DNA of 64,000 nucleotides from Longimicrobiales bacterium (GCA_029245345.1 JAQWPM010000019.1:1-64000); one strand, 5' to 3'; positions 1-8,816 are shown, numbered from the stretch's first letter. Numbers and translations are program-made. Notes: generated by a model from the sequence alone, not told the origin.

Positions 1-2
1 CG

Positions 3-524
3 CCGCCGCCGCCGCCACCGGACGTACCCGATCTCGACGAGGCCGGGGCGGTTGTGGACGGACGCTCGCTCACGACGCGCGAACGGATGGAGGTCCACCG
101 GGCCAACCCTACGTGCAATTCGTGCCACCGATTCATCGATCCGATCGGGCTCGCGCTCGACAACTTCGATGTTTCCGGGAAGTGGAGGATCCGTGAGAAC
201 GGCCAACCGCTCGACACGCGCGGTGAGTTATATGACGGCACGCCGGTCACGTCGCCGGCGGACCTGCGGGCCGCGCTGCTCGCACGCCCCATTCCGCTCG
301 TGCGTGCTTTCACGGAAAATCTGATGGCCTACGCGCTGGGTCGCCGCGTCGAGTATTTTGATCAGCCGACTGTGCGCCGGATTGCCGCCGCCGCAGCGGC
401 CGACGGATACCGGATGTCGTCGTTCGTCCGCGGTGTGATCGCGAGTGACGCGTTCCGGATGCAGGTTGCAGGAAGTGGCGTGAAGGCGAGTGCCGACCTC
501 GAAGGACAGCCAGGAGCCAGGTGA
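3..524 (+). CDS. C-terminal part of a DUF1588/DUF1585 (planctomycete-type cytochrome) protein, 5' truncated by the window
   Basis: The reading frame is open from base 3 to the TGA at 522-524 and enters from outside the window, so only the C-terminal ~170 residues are seen. It begins with a proline run, then DLDEAGAVVDGRSLTTRERM and ANPTCNSCHRFIDPIGLALD. This is the DUF1588 pattern with a CxxCH-type motif. It is followed by a DUF1585-like end (ENLMAYALGRRVEYFD, SFVRGVIASDAFRMQ). Full-length members usually carry DUF1587/1592/1588/1585 and a haem-c-like domain and are secreted. Their biochemical role is not established. The DUF1552 gene starts 2 nt after the stop with a ribosome site inside the end of this gene, a pairing known from Planctomycetes, Acidobacteria and relatives. 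Family assignment is firm; function is unknown. Confidence 0.85.
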   Translation, partial: PPPPPPDVPDLDEAGAVVDGRSLTTRERMEVHRANPTCNSCHRFIDPIGLALDNFDVSGKWRIRENGQPLDTRGELYDGTPVTSPADLRAALLARPIPLVRAFTENLMAYALGRRVEYFDQPTVRRIAAAAAADGYRMSSFVRGVIASDAFRMQVAGSGVKASADLEGQPGAR

Positions 525-525
525 G

Positions 526-1911
526 ATGAATCTGATCAGTGGTGTGCACCTCCCAAGGCGGACGTTCCTCCGCGGGGTCGGGGCGTCGGTGGCGCTTCCG
601 TTTCTCGATGCGATGGAGCCCGCCGGGCGTGTATGGTCCAGGGCGGCCCGTGCAAGCGATCCGACCCGACTCGTCGCAATCGAGATCGTCCACGGAGCTG
701 CGGGGAGCAACGCCTGGGGCGCGAGCCAGAACCTGTGGTCCCCCGCGGCCGAAGGCAGAGACTTCGATCTCACACCCAGCGCGCTTTCCCCGCTCGAGTC
801 CTACCGGAAGGCCCTCACGATCATCAGCAACACCGACGTGCGCATGGCCGAGGCGGCTCAGGCCCCGGAGATCGGTGGTGATCACTTTCGTTCGAGCGCC
901 GTATTCCTCACTCAGTCGCACCCCAAACAGACCGAGAGTTCCGACGTCCACGTCGGCACCTCGCTCGATCAGATCTACGCTCGCCGTTTCGGGCAAGACA
1001 CGCCGATTCCCTCCATGCAACTCTGCATCGAGAACGTAGACCAGGCTGGTGGATGCGCGTACGGCTACGCTTGCGCCTACACGGACACGATCAGTTGGGC
1101 GTCTCCGAGCGATCCGCTCCCGATGATCCGCGATCCGCGAGTCGCCTTCGATCAGCTGTTCGGCGCGGGGGGGACCGCTAGGGAACGGGCTCGCCGTCGC
1201 AATACGACGGTCAGCATTCTCGACTGGATCACTTCAGATATCGCGCGCCTCAAGCGCGAGCTCGGCGCGCAGGACATGGAGCGCCTCGACCGCTACCTGG
1301 ACAATGTTCGGGAGTTGGAGAGGCGCATTCAGGCCGTCGAGTCCCAGAACGCGAGTGGTGAGCCCCGCGAACTGCCGACCGCGCCGGCCGGCGTCCCGGA
1401 CTCGTTCAGTGATCACGTCAAGCTGATGTTCGATCTTCAGGCACTCGCGTTCGCCTCCGACATGACGCGGGTGTTCTCATTCAAGCTCGGGCGTGACGCA
1501 TCGTCTCGCGTTTACCCGGAAAGTGGCACTGACACCGGATTCCACCCCGCGTCGCACCACGGCGGTCGGGAGCAAGCGGTGGTCGACTTTGCGAAGATCA
1601 ACCAGTATCACGTGAGCCTGTTGCCGTACTTCCTGGAGAAGCTCGAGGGACTCGCCGAGGGTGACTCGAACCTCCTTGAAAAGACGATGATCCTCTACGG
1701 TTCGCCGATGGCGGATGGAAACCTCCACAACCATCGTCGCTGCCCACTCATCGTTCTGGGCGGCGCGAAGGGGCGCTTGCGCGGCGAATCGCACGTGCGT
1801 GCGCCCGACGAGACACCAATGGCCAACGCGCTCCTCGGCCTGATGCACACGCTTGGAATGGACGACCTCGAGTCCTTCGGAGACAGCACCGGCGTGCTGC
1901 CGCTGAGCTGA
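526..1911 (+). CDS. DUF1552 family Tat-exported protein
   Basis: 461 residues. The ATG at 526 follows CAGGAG by a few bases and sits 2 nt after the upstream stop. An in-frame start further up at 490 would overlap the previous gene and is not preferred. The N-terminus carries LPRRTFLRGVGASVALPFLD, a twin-arginine signal (RRTFLRG) of the kind typical of DUF1552. The body matches the family: the regions around HGAAGSNAWG, GGDHFRSSAVFLTQ and MTRVFSFKLGRDAS resemble the sulfatase/alkaline-phosphatase-like fold suggested for DUF1501/1552. No function is proven for the family. It is the second gene of an operon with the DUF1588 protein and the ankyrin gene, whose ATG overlaps its TGA. Confidence 0.87.
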   Translation: MNLISGVHLPRRTFLRGVGASVALPFLDAMEPAGRVWSRAARASDPTRLVAIEIVHGAAGSNAWGASQNLWSPAAEGRDFDLTPSALSPLESYRKALTIISNTDVRMAEAAQAPEIGGDHFRSSAVFLTQSHPKQTESSDVHVGTSLDQIYARRFGQDTPIPSMQLCIENVDQAGGCAYGYACAYTDTISWASPSDPLPMIRDPRVAFDQLFGAGGTARERARRRNTTVSILDWITSDIARLKRELGAQDMERLDRYLDNVRELERRIQAVESQNASGEPRELPTAPAGVPDSFSDHVKLMFDLQALAFASDMTRVFSFKLGRDASSRVYPESGTDTGFHPASHHGGREQAVVDFAKINQYHVSLLPYFLEKLEGLAEGDSNLLEKTMILYGSPMADGNLHNHRRCPLIVLGGAKGRLRGESHVRAPDETPMANALLGLMHTLGMDDLESFGDSTGVLPLS

Positions 1912-3614
1912 TGAGATCCGCCGCTTTATTGGCCCTGTTGGGTCTGGCGTTTCTCGGCGCGGCGCTCCCTGAGTCACCGGTCGCGGACGCCGCGATGCGC
2001 GGTGACGTCGTTGAAGTGCGGGCGCTCCTCGCTCGCGGGGCGGAGGTAGACGCCGCGCAGGGGGACGGCATGACCGGTCTCCACTGGGCTGCCGACCGTG
2101 GCGACGCCGAACTCACCGCCGTCCTTCTCGCCGCCGGTGCGCACACCACCGCAGTGACGCGACTGGCGGCCTACACCCCGGTCCATCTCGCGGCGCGTAG
2201 CGGTCACGCGGGCGTCGTCGATGCGCTCCTCGCAGCCGGTGCCGATCCCGCGGCGGTTACGACCTCTGGGCAGGCGACCGCACTCCACTTTGCTGCAGCC
2301 GCGGGAAGCGCCCCGGCCGTAGGGGCCCTGGTGAAGGCCGGGGCCGACCCGAATGCTCGGGAGACCTCGTGGGGACAAACACCCCTCATGTTCGCTGCTG
2401 CTGCGGGGCAGGTGGTCGCTGTACGGGCGTTGCTCGCCGAAGGCGCCGACCCATGGCTCACGGCACGCGTGATCGACATGGAGAAGAGGGATGCGGCCGA
2501 TCAGGCCGATCAGTCTCGCCGTAATCGCCGCATCGAGGCTCAGCGCGCTGGCGTGCCGTTCGCCGAGCTCCCAGAGGGACCGACGTCCCAGAACGTGAAC
2601 GAAGCTCAGCGCGACCGTGTCGCCCAACCGATATCGCGGGCTAAAAGACTCGGGCCCTACGGGGGACTCAGCGCGCTCCTCATGGCCGTGCGTGACGGCC
2701 ACGCGGAAGTCGCTGCTGCGCTCCTTCAGGGAGGTGCCGATGTAGATCAGCCGAGTGCCGGCGATCGTACCACGCCACTCTTGATGGCCTCGATCAACGG
2801 GCACTTCGACCTCGCGATGCGACTCTTGGAAGCTGGGGCCGACGCGAACGCCTCGAGCATCGCGGGCGCCACCCCTCTCTACGTTACCGTGAATGCGCAG
2901 TGGATTCCCCGGTCACGGCATCCTCAGCCGGCAGCTCGGCTACAGCAGGCCGTGACGTATCTGGAGTTGATGAGCGCGCTTCTGGAGGCCGGCGCCGATC
3001 CGAACCGACGACTCGAGATGTCGCTTTGGTTCACCACCTTCGGGGACGACTACCTCGGTGTGGACCGGATGGGTGCGACGCCCTTCTGGCGGGCGGCGTA
3101 CGCGCTCGATATCGACGCGATGAAGCTCCTGCTCGCGCATGGTGCGGATCCCAATATTCCGACGCTCAAGCCGGCCGGCCGCAGCCGCGGCCGACCTGTC
3201 GGGGCTGACGAGTCAGGACTGCCTCCAGTGCCGGTCGGCGGTCCCGGTGTCTGGCCGATCCATGCCGCTTCGGGTGTAGGGTACGGGGAGGGTTTCGCGG
3301 CCAACATCCACGAACATGTGCCCGAAGGCTGGCTGGCTTCGGTGAGGTTCCTGGTAGAAGAGGTCGGCGTAGATGTGAACGCGCGGGACTTCAAGGGCTT
3401 CAACGCCATCCACCACGCGGCGGCGCGCGGCGATGACGAGTTAATCATGTACCTCGTCGGAGAAGGCGTCGACGTGACGGCGGTCGCTAGGAGTGGTCAG
3501 ACCACCGCCGACATGGCGAACGGGCCGGTCCAGCGTATTTCGCCGTTCCTTGGGACCGTAGCGCTACTCGAAAGCCTCGGATCGAAGAATAATCACAGGT
3601 GCGTCGGCTGCTAG
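1911..3614 (+). CDS. secreted ankyrin-repeat protein
   Basis: 567 residues, starting with an ATG that overlaps the DUF1552 stop (TGATG), so it is probably translationally coupled. Residues 1-25 look like a signal peptide (MRSAALLALLGLAFLGAALP). The rest is roughly ten ankyrin repeats with the usual TPLH...A...GH...V..LL..GAD pattern. Clear copies are GLHWAADRGDAELTAVLLAA, TPVHLAARSGHAGVVDALLA, TPLMFAAAAGQVVAVRALLA and TPLLMASINGHFDLAMRLLE. A charged insert around residues 185-245 (EKRDAADQADQSRRNRR) interrupts the array. Ankyrin repeats bind proteins; the partner is unknown, but the operon suggests it works with the DUF1588/DUF1552 pair in the periplasm. It ends 1 nt from the convergent DUF5916 gene. 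Confidence 0.85.
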   Translation: MRSAALLALLGLAFLGAALPESPVADAAMRGDVVEVRALLARGAEVDAAQGDGMTGLHWAADRGDAELTAVLLAAGAHTTAVTRLAAYTPVHLAARSGHAGVVDALLAAGADPAAVTTSGQATALHFAAAAGSAPAVGALVKAGADPNARETSWGQTPLMFAAAAGQVVAVRALLAEGADPWLTARVIDMEKRDAADQADQSRRNRRIEAQRAGVPFAELPEGPTSQNVNEAQRDRVAQPISRAKRLGPYGGLSALLMAVRDGHAEVAAALLQGGADVDQPSAGDRTTPLLMASINGHFDLAMRLLEAGADANASSIAGATPLYVTVNAQWIPRSRHPQPAARLQQAVTYLELMSALLEAGADPNRRLEMSLWFTTFGDDYLGVDRMGATPFWRAAYALDIDAMKLLLAHGADPNIPTLKPAGRSRGRPVGADESGLPPVPVGGPGVWPIHAASGVGYGEGFAANIHEHVPEGWLASVRFLVEEVGVDVNARDFKGFNAIHHAAARGDDELIMYLVGEGVDVTAVARSGQTTADMANGPVQRISPFLGTVALLESLGSKNNHRCVGC

Positions 3615-3615
3615 A

Positions 3616-6294
3616 CTACCCGCCGACGAGCCCGCCGAGCCAATAGCTCGCCTTGATCGCGAAATAGTTGCTCCCCGTAGCGCTCAACGCGCGGAATGGA
3701 TCGTCGAGGCCGACCCGGTTCCCGATCGCCTCGGTGTCGCTGCGATCCTGCTGCCACACTAGGTAAAGGGTGCTTCCAGGGCGCCACTCCCACTGCAGCA
3801 CCATCGTGCTCCGAAACGACTTCACGTTGAAGTCACGGTTCGGAATTACGAACGAGTCGGCTCCGTCTACCACGGTGCGCGCGCCGGTTCCGGGGGCGCT
3901 GATGGTGGTGCCGTCGGTCCCGTAGGTGCGTAGGAATCGGCTGCCGGCGGCTTCGAGCTCGCCGAAGTTGTAGTATCGCCCGCTCGCGGCGAAGGGCTGG
4001 GCGTAGAGTTCAAGATTCACATCGGGCTTGAGCGTGAAGCTGAGCCGCGTCTCCATCGCGAACGTGGTGCGGTCGGTGAACGCGAAGAGGTATCGGCTTC
4101 CATAGGTCGCTGGCCCGCCACCGCCGCGTACCGATACGTACTGCCTGGGATTGATCTCGTGGTCATAGGAAGGAGACAGCGACACCTGCCAACGTGGGCT
4201 CGGCACCATCGACACCCTGCCGTTGACGCCCTCGGTTCGCCGACCGAGGTCGTCACGTCCGTAGTCGAGCTTGAGCGTCCACCGGGTCTGAGACGAAGCT
4301 CGGTTGCCGAGGTTGAGCGAAGAGGTCCACCCGAACGGCGTTCCCATGGACGGACCACCCCGTGTCAGGCGTTGGCTTTGTGCCGGTAAGCTGAAGCGCG
4401 CCGAGAGCCGGGTCGTCCAGAAGTTGGTCCATGTGAACGAGGCCGAGGGCGCGAGAAACGTCGACTGGTGCTCGTAGGCGAAGTTCCACTCCGACGTGTC
4501 GCTGAAGTCGAACCGATAGTTGCGGAATAACCTGCCAGGGGTCAACTCGCGGTACGTGATCGAAGGACGCAGTTGCAGCCCATCTCCAGTGACGAGGCGG
4601 CCCAGGTTGTTGAACTCTCCCTCAGGGGACTCTAGGTCGGCAGTGATGTTCCAGAGCCAGTGCCGTCCGCTGATCTTCTCGGCTTGAACGGTTGCCTTGG
4701 CACCCACCATGCTCGTTCGCTCAGGATCCACGCGGACGTGCGTGGCATCCGGCCTCTGGAAATACCGCGAACTGTTCCGTTGCAGCCGAGTGATCGCCTC
4801 TTTTTCTCCACCGACGTAGGTGAGGCCCCCGCTTATCGACAACTCGTGCGTCGCGTCGGCGAGCCGGAGGAAGGTGTTTCCGTTCACCGTCACCGAGTTC
4901 TGCACGAGGGATGAAGCAAGCGGATCATCCGCCGCGAGGTCCCGATGAACACCCGTGACCATCACGCCCGCCGATGACCCGTCGGGACCGAATTCCTGCT
5001 GGACTCGAGCGCTGCCATATGCGGTGCGGGGCGCGACCACCACCTCGTCGAAGGCCTGGGACCCGACATCGTAGGTCTTTGCGGACTCTTGTCCCGTGAC
5101 CGCGGCGAGCACCCCGATGAGTGTTCCCGAAGGGAGGCGGCCCGTGACCTTCGCCGCGCCGATGATCGTAGAGGTATTCGGTCGGTCCACGAAATCGCCC
5201 TGGGCCGAGCCTGGGGGTGCGGCCCCGATGCGCCTGGAGTAAAAATAGTTGTTCACGGGACCGTTGATGAGCGCGTTCCCCTCGGTGAAGAAGGGCCGCC
5301 GCTCTGGGAGGAGCGTTTCTGCGTCGGTCAGGTTCACGACTGCGGGATCCGCCTCCACCTGCCCGAAGTCCGGTGTGATCGTGGCGTCGAGCGTCAGGTT
5401 CGGACCGACCCCCATCTTGAGATCGAGACCGATCCGACCTCGCAGGTTCACACCGTCGTCAAAGGGGTTCGCGCGGTCCCGGTCGCCGTTGCGGCTCGAA
5501 CCCGCAGTCGCGTATGGGCGGAGTTCGACGCGCCGCCCGAGGTCCTCCGTCCGAACGCCGCGCAGTTCACCGAAGCGAGACGCCCACGCGCGCTCGGTCC
5601 GGGGGACCGCGATCCAGTAGTCCGACTCGTTCTTCGAGGGGATCGAGCGCTCCATATTCAGACCCCACGCCTGTTCCCCCAAGGCGCTGTAGCGGAGCTG
5701 AGAGAGCGGGATCCACATCTCGGCGGTCCACCCCGTGTCATCGGTCGTAACGCTCGCCCTCCAGACCGGATCGAAGCCGCGATCGACCTCGCTCTCGCTA
5801 TCGCTTCCGTGAAAGTGGTCGAGGCGCACACCGGCCGCGGTGACTCCGAACGAATATGCGGTGCGGCGGTCGAGGTGCGTGTCCAGAGAGACGAGGAGGT
5901 ATTCGGCGAGGTCTCCCGCGTCGCGTCGCCCCAGAGGCGCCTGAATCGCCGCCCGCCCACCACTACTGAACATCCGTGCCCCGACGTACAGAGCTTCGTC
6001 GTCGAACGCGAAGCGGACCTCCGTTCGCTCGGTGGGATCCGCACCCTCGACGGGCTCCTTCTGTGTGAAGTCCGCCACAGGGGGGATCTGCGCCCAGAAT
6101 ACTTCGTCCAGCCGTCCGTCAACGCGTATGCTCCCCGGGGGGACTGCGACTGCGACAGCCCGCTTGAGCGACATGCCCGGGACTCCTAGGCTCGGCTCCT
6201 GAGCGCTTGCCAGCCCGGCCCCACCGAGGAGACCGATCAGGTTCGCCGCGGCCACCCATTTGGCCAGCGTCGGAAACACCCTTCGACGAGTCAT
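3616..6294 (-). CDS. DUF5916 outer-membrane protein with CBM9-like N-terminal domain
   Basis: 892 residues. The N-terminus has a basic start (MTRRR), a hydrophobic stretch and a cleavage-like GLASAQ, so it is exported. Residues ~50-230 resemble the carbohydrate-binding family 9-like domain found in front of DUF5916: IRVDGRLDEVFWAQIPPVAD, FAFDDEALYVGARMF and TGWTAEMWIPLSQLRY. The remainder fits DUF5916, a predicted outer-membrane beta barrel (PERRPFFTEGNALINGPVN, alternating strands, and a terminal NYFAIKASYWLGG). The family is abundant in Bacteroidota and Gemmatimonadota and is often annotated only as a hydrolase or membrane protein; the ligand is unknown. It is transcribed alone, convergent with the ankyrin operon. 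Confidence 0.87.
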   Translation of the reverse strand: MTRRRVFPTLAKWVAAANLIGLLGGAGLASAQEPSLGVPGMSLKRAVAVAVPPGSIRVDGRLDEVFWAQIPPVADFTQKEPVEGADPTERTEVRFAFDDEALYVGARMFSSGGRAAIQAPLGRRDAGDLAEYLLVSLDTHLDRRTAYSFGVTAAGVRLDHFHGSDSESEVDRGFDPVWRASVTTDDTGWTAEMWIPLSQLRYSALGEQAWGLNMERSIPSKNESDYWIAVPRTERAWASRFGELRGVRTEDLGRRVELRPYATAGSSRNGDRDRANPFDDGVNLRGRIGLDLKMGVGPNLTLDATITPDFGQVEADPAVVNLTDAETLLPERRPFFTEGNALINGPVNNYFYSRRIGAAPPGSAQGDFVDRPNTSTIIGAAKVTGRLPSGTLIGVLAAVTGQESAKTYDVGSQAFDEVVVAPRTAYGSARVQQEFGPDGSSAGVMVTGVHRDLAADDPLASSLVQNSVTVNGNTFLRLADATHELSISGGLTYVGGEKEAITRLQRNSSRYFQRPDATHVRVDPERTSMVGAKATVQAEKISGRHWLWNITADLESPEGEFNNLGRLVTGDGLQLRPSITYRELTPGRLFRNYRFDFSDTSEWNFAYEHQSTFLAPSASFTWTNFWTTRLSARFSLPAQSQRLTRGGPSMGTPFGWTSSLNLGNRASSQTRWTLKLDYGRDDLGRRTEGVNGRVSMVPSPRWQVSLSPSYDHEINPRQYVSVRGGGGPATYGSRYLFAFTDRTTFAMETRLSFTLKPDVNLELYAQPFAASGRYYNFGELEAAGSRFLRTYGTDGTTISAPGTGARTVVDGADSFVIPNRDFNVKSFRSTMVLQWEWRPGSTLYLVWQQDRSDTEAIGNRVGLDDPFRALSATGSNYFAIKASYWLGGLVGG

Positions 6295-6538
6295 GGACTC
6301 GCCCGTGGTCGGGCGTTCCAGTTAGGGCCCAACCCGGTCCAAATCACCCACCGCCATCGGTGCAGGCCAGGAAGCGCTTGAATTACCAACCCTTGGTGGC
6401 TTGTAGCTGGCCCCGACCGGGTAGGCCACACGTCGCAGGCCAGCTCCGTCTTGGACGGGCGAGTCCACAGCAAAAGCGAGCAACCAGTTCATGCGCGAGT
6501 CCAACGAGAGGGGTCAGGCCGACCTGAGACGGGTCAAT

Positions 6539-6830
6539 ATGCGAGTGTCTATGGCGGACCAACAGGCCGAGCGGGTGTGCTCACTGTGGTCGTCAAGGAA
6601 AGGGCCTACCTGCTCATAATCGGGCTCGTGATCGGGTCGGTGGGTTCCGTCTTCGCCTCGAGCGTCCTGTCGCGACGGATCTTCGGCGTGAGCCCCAACG
6701 ACCCGGTCACCCTGACCACAGTCATGCTCCTCATGAGTGGCGTGGGGATCATCGCCGCCTGGGTGCCCGCAGCGCGCGCGTCGAGCGTTCATCTCGTCGA
6801 AGCGCGTCGGCAGGACGGACCCTACTCGCC
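6539..6830 (+). pseudogene. relic of an ABC transporter permease (MacB/FtsX, ADOP-like) C-terminus
   Basis: Frame 1 across 6571-6813 reads GVLTVVVKERAYLLIIGLVI, then LLFGVSP-like RRIFGVSPNDPVT, a second hydrophobic stretch and AAWVPAARASSVHLVEA. This is the last transmembrane pair of the MacB/ADOP permease family (compare the usual LLFGVSPTDP...ARRAARVDP). Frame 2 just upstream (6539-6573) reads MRVSMADQQAERV, which matches the preceding family motif (VRMALGAQ..EVL), so there is a frameshift near 6573. The expected N-terminal ~700 residues are missing. The end overlaps the creatininase gene on the other strand. This is interpreted as a decayed gene end; no start or ribosome site is evident. 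Confidence 0.6.
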
Positions 6831-7646
6831 CCGCCCCCGTCGCGGTGGCGCCTTGATCGCCTCGTACTGCTGCATGGCTGCCACGACTTTGAATGTGACG
6901 ACCATCCGTCCGATCTCGGGTGTTGCCAGGGTGGGATCACCGGTCACGCCGGCGTCGGGCCGCCCGCCCAAACGGTATCGGCGGTCCTTTCGCACGCCTT
7001 CCGCAAACACGTACATCACCGCCGACGTGTCTGTGATGCCCGCGTGGCTTCCGATCGTCTCCATGTCGTAACCGTATGCGGCCTTGAGCCAGGCTCGGGA
7101 ATATTCTTGCCCCTTCTGGTAGTAGTCTGTGAGCGCGAAGACCTTCGTCGCTCCGCCGGCCCACTCGGTGTTGAGCCTGCCGGCTACCTCGGCCATTCCG
7201 GGCTGGTCTCCACCGCTGTCGGCGATGAAGATGATCTCGGTGAAGCCGTGTGATGCCAGGCTCCGGGCTGCGGCCTCGAGAAGGTTGTTGTAGCTCGGCG
7301 AAGGGTTGGTGATCACACCGGGCTTGTCACCGAAGCCGTCCGCCTCATAGCTGCCCTCGGGAACCCAGGCGACGGTCGGGGCGACGAGCGCATCTCCGAG
7401 TTGTCTCGCCATCAAAGCCGCGGCGAAGGTAACGACGTAGTTGTGCTTGCCCATGACCATGTGGGGCCCGTTCTGCTCGGTCCCGCCGATCGGCACGATG
7501 ACCTTGGTCGTGCCTGCGGCCATCGCGTCGCGGATCTCCGTCCACGTCATCTGCTCGATGTAGGGGTCACCGGTCGTTTGGGCGTTGAGCCCGCCGGAAA
7601 TGAGAAGGACCGAGGCGAGCGCGAAAGAGAGTTGTCTGATGTCCAT
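6822..7646 (-). CDS. secreted creatininase-fold protein, copy 1
   Basis: 274 residues from the ATG at 7646, which is preceded by AGGCGG at 6 nt. An ATG at 7652 and a longer frame to 7679 are possible but fit the ribosome site less well. It has a signal peptide (MDIRQLSFALASVLLISGG, cut near LNAQ), whereas classical creatininases are cytosolic. The fold is recognised from TKVIVPIGGTEQNGPHMVMG, IADSGGDQPGM and SHAGITDTSAVMY, the counterparts of the family's EQHGPHLPLGTD, NGHGGN and HAGxxETS. Several canonical metal ligands are changed: Asn59 replaces His, His68 replaces Asp, and Ser replaces the His of NGHGGN. Substrate is unknown; it may bind a different metal or none. The tandem paralogue upstream ends 10 nt before its start, so the two form one operon. 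Confidence 0.8.
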   Translation of the reverse strand: MDIRQLSFALASVLLISGGLNAQTTGDPYIEQMTWTEIRDAMAAGTTKVIVPIGGTEQNGPHMVMGKHNYVVTFAAALMARQLGDALVAPTVAWVPEGSYEADGFGDKPGVITNPSPSYNNLLEAAARSLASHGFTEIIFIADSGGDQPGMAEVAGRLNTEWAGGATKVFALTDYYQKGQEYSRAWLKAAYGYDMETIGSHAGITDTSAVMYVFAEGVRKDRRYRLGGRPDAGVTGDPTLATPEIGRMVVTFKVVAAMQQYEAIKAPPRRGRGE

Positions 7647-7656
7647 GATCATCCGC

Positions 7657-8475
7657 CTAGCGGGTTCCGACGCTGGCACGGATCTGTGCCAGAGCGTTGT
7701 CGATCTTGATTCGAAGCTGTGCCTCGCCCAGCGCGGCGGTAGCGAGCGACGGATCGCCGCTCACCCCCGACCCCGCAAAACCGCCGTTGGGCACGGCCTT
7801 GTCCATGCGCACGTGGTGCGGGTTCACGAACAACATCTGCGAAGTGTCGATCAGCCCCGCGTGGGTGCCGATCTGGGCATCGGCGAAGCCCAGAGCCCTT
7901 AGGTATGCGTTGATGTCGTCGTTGCTCTTCGCGTAGTAGTCACCGATGAAGTGCGCGCGTATGCCGGTGTCGGCCCACTCGTGGTTGAGTTGATCGGTCA
8001 CGGCGCTCATGCCGCGTTGGTTCCCACCCGAGTCGCCGATGAAGACGATGTCGGTGAAGCCCCCGGTAGCGTGACTCTTCGCGGTATGGATCAGCAGGTC
8101 ACGAAACCACTCCTCGGGCAGCGTGATCGTCCCGGGCATGCGCATGTGACCGGTCGGTTGTTCTCCCCAGTTGCCTTCGGGCACATAGGTCATGATGGGC
8201 GACACCAGCGCGTTACCGAGCACGCGGGCCACCTCGTTCATGGTGTACTCCATGACGTACTTGTGCTCGCCCATCACCATGTGCGGACCTTTCTGCTCGG
8301 TCCCGGCGGTCGGAATGATGATCGTCGTCTTACCCGCGGCGATGTCGTCACGGATCTCCTCCCACGTAAGAGCTTCGATGAACACTGAATTGGGGGGAGC
8401 CTGGGAGAGCAGCAGGGCGGGGGCGACGGCGAGCGCGCCGACGGCCAGAAGCCAACTTCTTTTCATGGACTTCAT
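7657..8475 (-). CDS. secreted creatininase-fold protein, copy 2
   Basis: 272 residues. The start at 8475 abuts GGAG; the ATG three codons in (8466) has better spacing to the same GGAG and may be the true start. It has a signal peptide (MKRSWLLAVGALAVAPALLL...SQA). It is a paralogue of the following gene, with the same motif set: IIIPTAGTEQKGPHMVMGEH, FIGDSGGNQRGM and GTHAGLIDTSQMLFV. Relative to classical creatininase the metal-site residues are altered as in copy 1, but with Lys62 in place of His, so the two copies differ from each other at this site. Both copies share a conserved C-terminal SGDPSLA/TGDPTLA segment. The role is unknown. It is the first gene of a two-gene operon. Confidence 0.8.
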   Translation of the reverse strand: MKSMKRSWLLAVGALAVAPALLLSQAPPNSVFIEALTWEEIRDDIAAGKTTIIIPTAGTEQKGPHMVMGEHKYVMEYTMNEVARVLGNALVSPIMTYVPEGNWGEQPTGHMRMPGTITLPEEWFRDLLIHTAKSHATGGFTDIVFIGDSGGNQRGMSAVTDQLNHEWADTGIRAHFIGDYYAKSNDDINAYLRALGFADAQIGTHAGLIDTSQMLFVNPHHVRMDKAVPNGGFAGSGVSGDPSLATAALGEAQLRIKIDNALAQIRASVGTR

Positions 8476-8512
8476 CTCCAGAGCAAAACGTGAGGGCTCA
8501 GACGTCTGTATA

Positions 8513-8816
8513 CTAATCCACGATGGGCCGCCGGCGCACCGTGATCTGCGTGAGTCCCGCTGCGGCGAGCCGGCGATTCAGCACAGGCAGCTCTTCGGCG
8601 CGCAGCCGATTCGGTTCGGAAAGGTGAGTGTCGAGCTCGACGGACAGCTCTTCCAGCACCGCCGCATACACCCCGGCAGGCGTTCCATCGCCTCGCTAGA
8701 GGTGGCTCCGGAGCCCGGTCAGCCTGTCGTTGAGTTCGATGGGGGACGCGATCTTGTCCGTGGGACCCTGATCGCCGACCTGATAGAGTTCGGCCTCCAC
8801 CGCGCCGCTCAGCCTC
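8513..8816 (-). pseudogene. relic of the C-terminus of a VPS10/sortilin-type BNR (glycosyl hydrolase-like) protein
   Basis: On the minus strand a single frame reads LSGAVEAELYQVGDQGPTDK, then IASPIELNDRLTGLRSHL, an in-frame TAG (8698-8696), and then RGDGTPAGVYAAVLEELSVE through ELPVLNRRLAAAGLTQITV to a TAG at 8515-8513. This is the helical C-terminal tail that closes VPS10/sortilin-like BNR proteins, with the layout 'LY...P..L...L..L...GDG.PT...Y.....LS..LD....ELP..N..L...GL'. The intact protein at 13.3-16.5 kb ends the same way ([17 protein letters not shown]). No upstream propeller domain exists here. It is read as the decayed end of a former paralogue. The in-frame stop could be a sequencing error, but the missing N-terminus argues for decay. 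Confidence 0.6.

Noticed and set aside
5089-6189. 366-codon plus-strand frame opposite the DUF5916 gene
   Set aside because: It is antisense to a well-supported gene and Arg/His/Pro-rich, as expected from GC-rich complementary strands.
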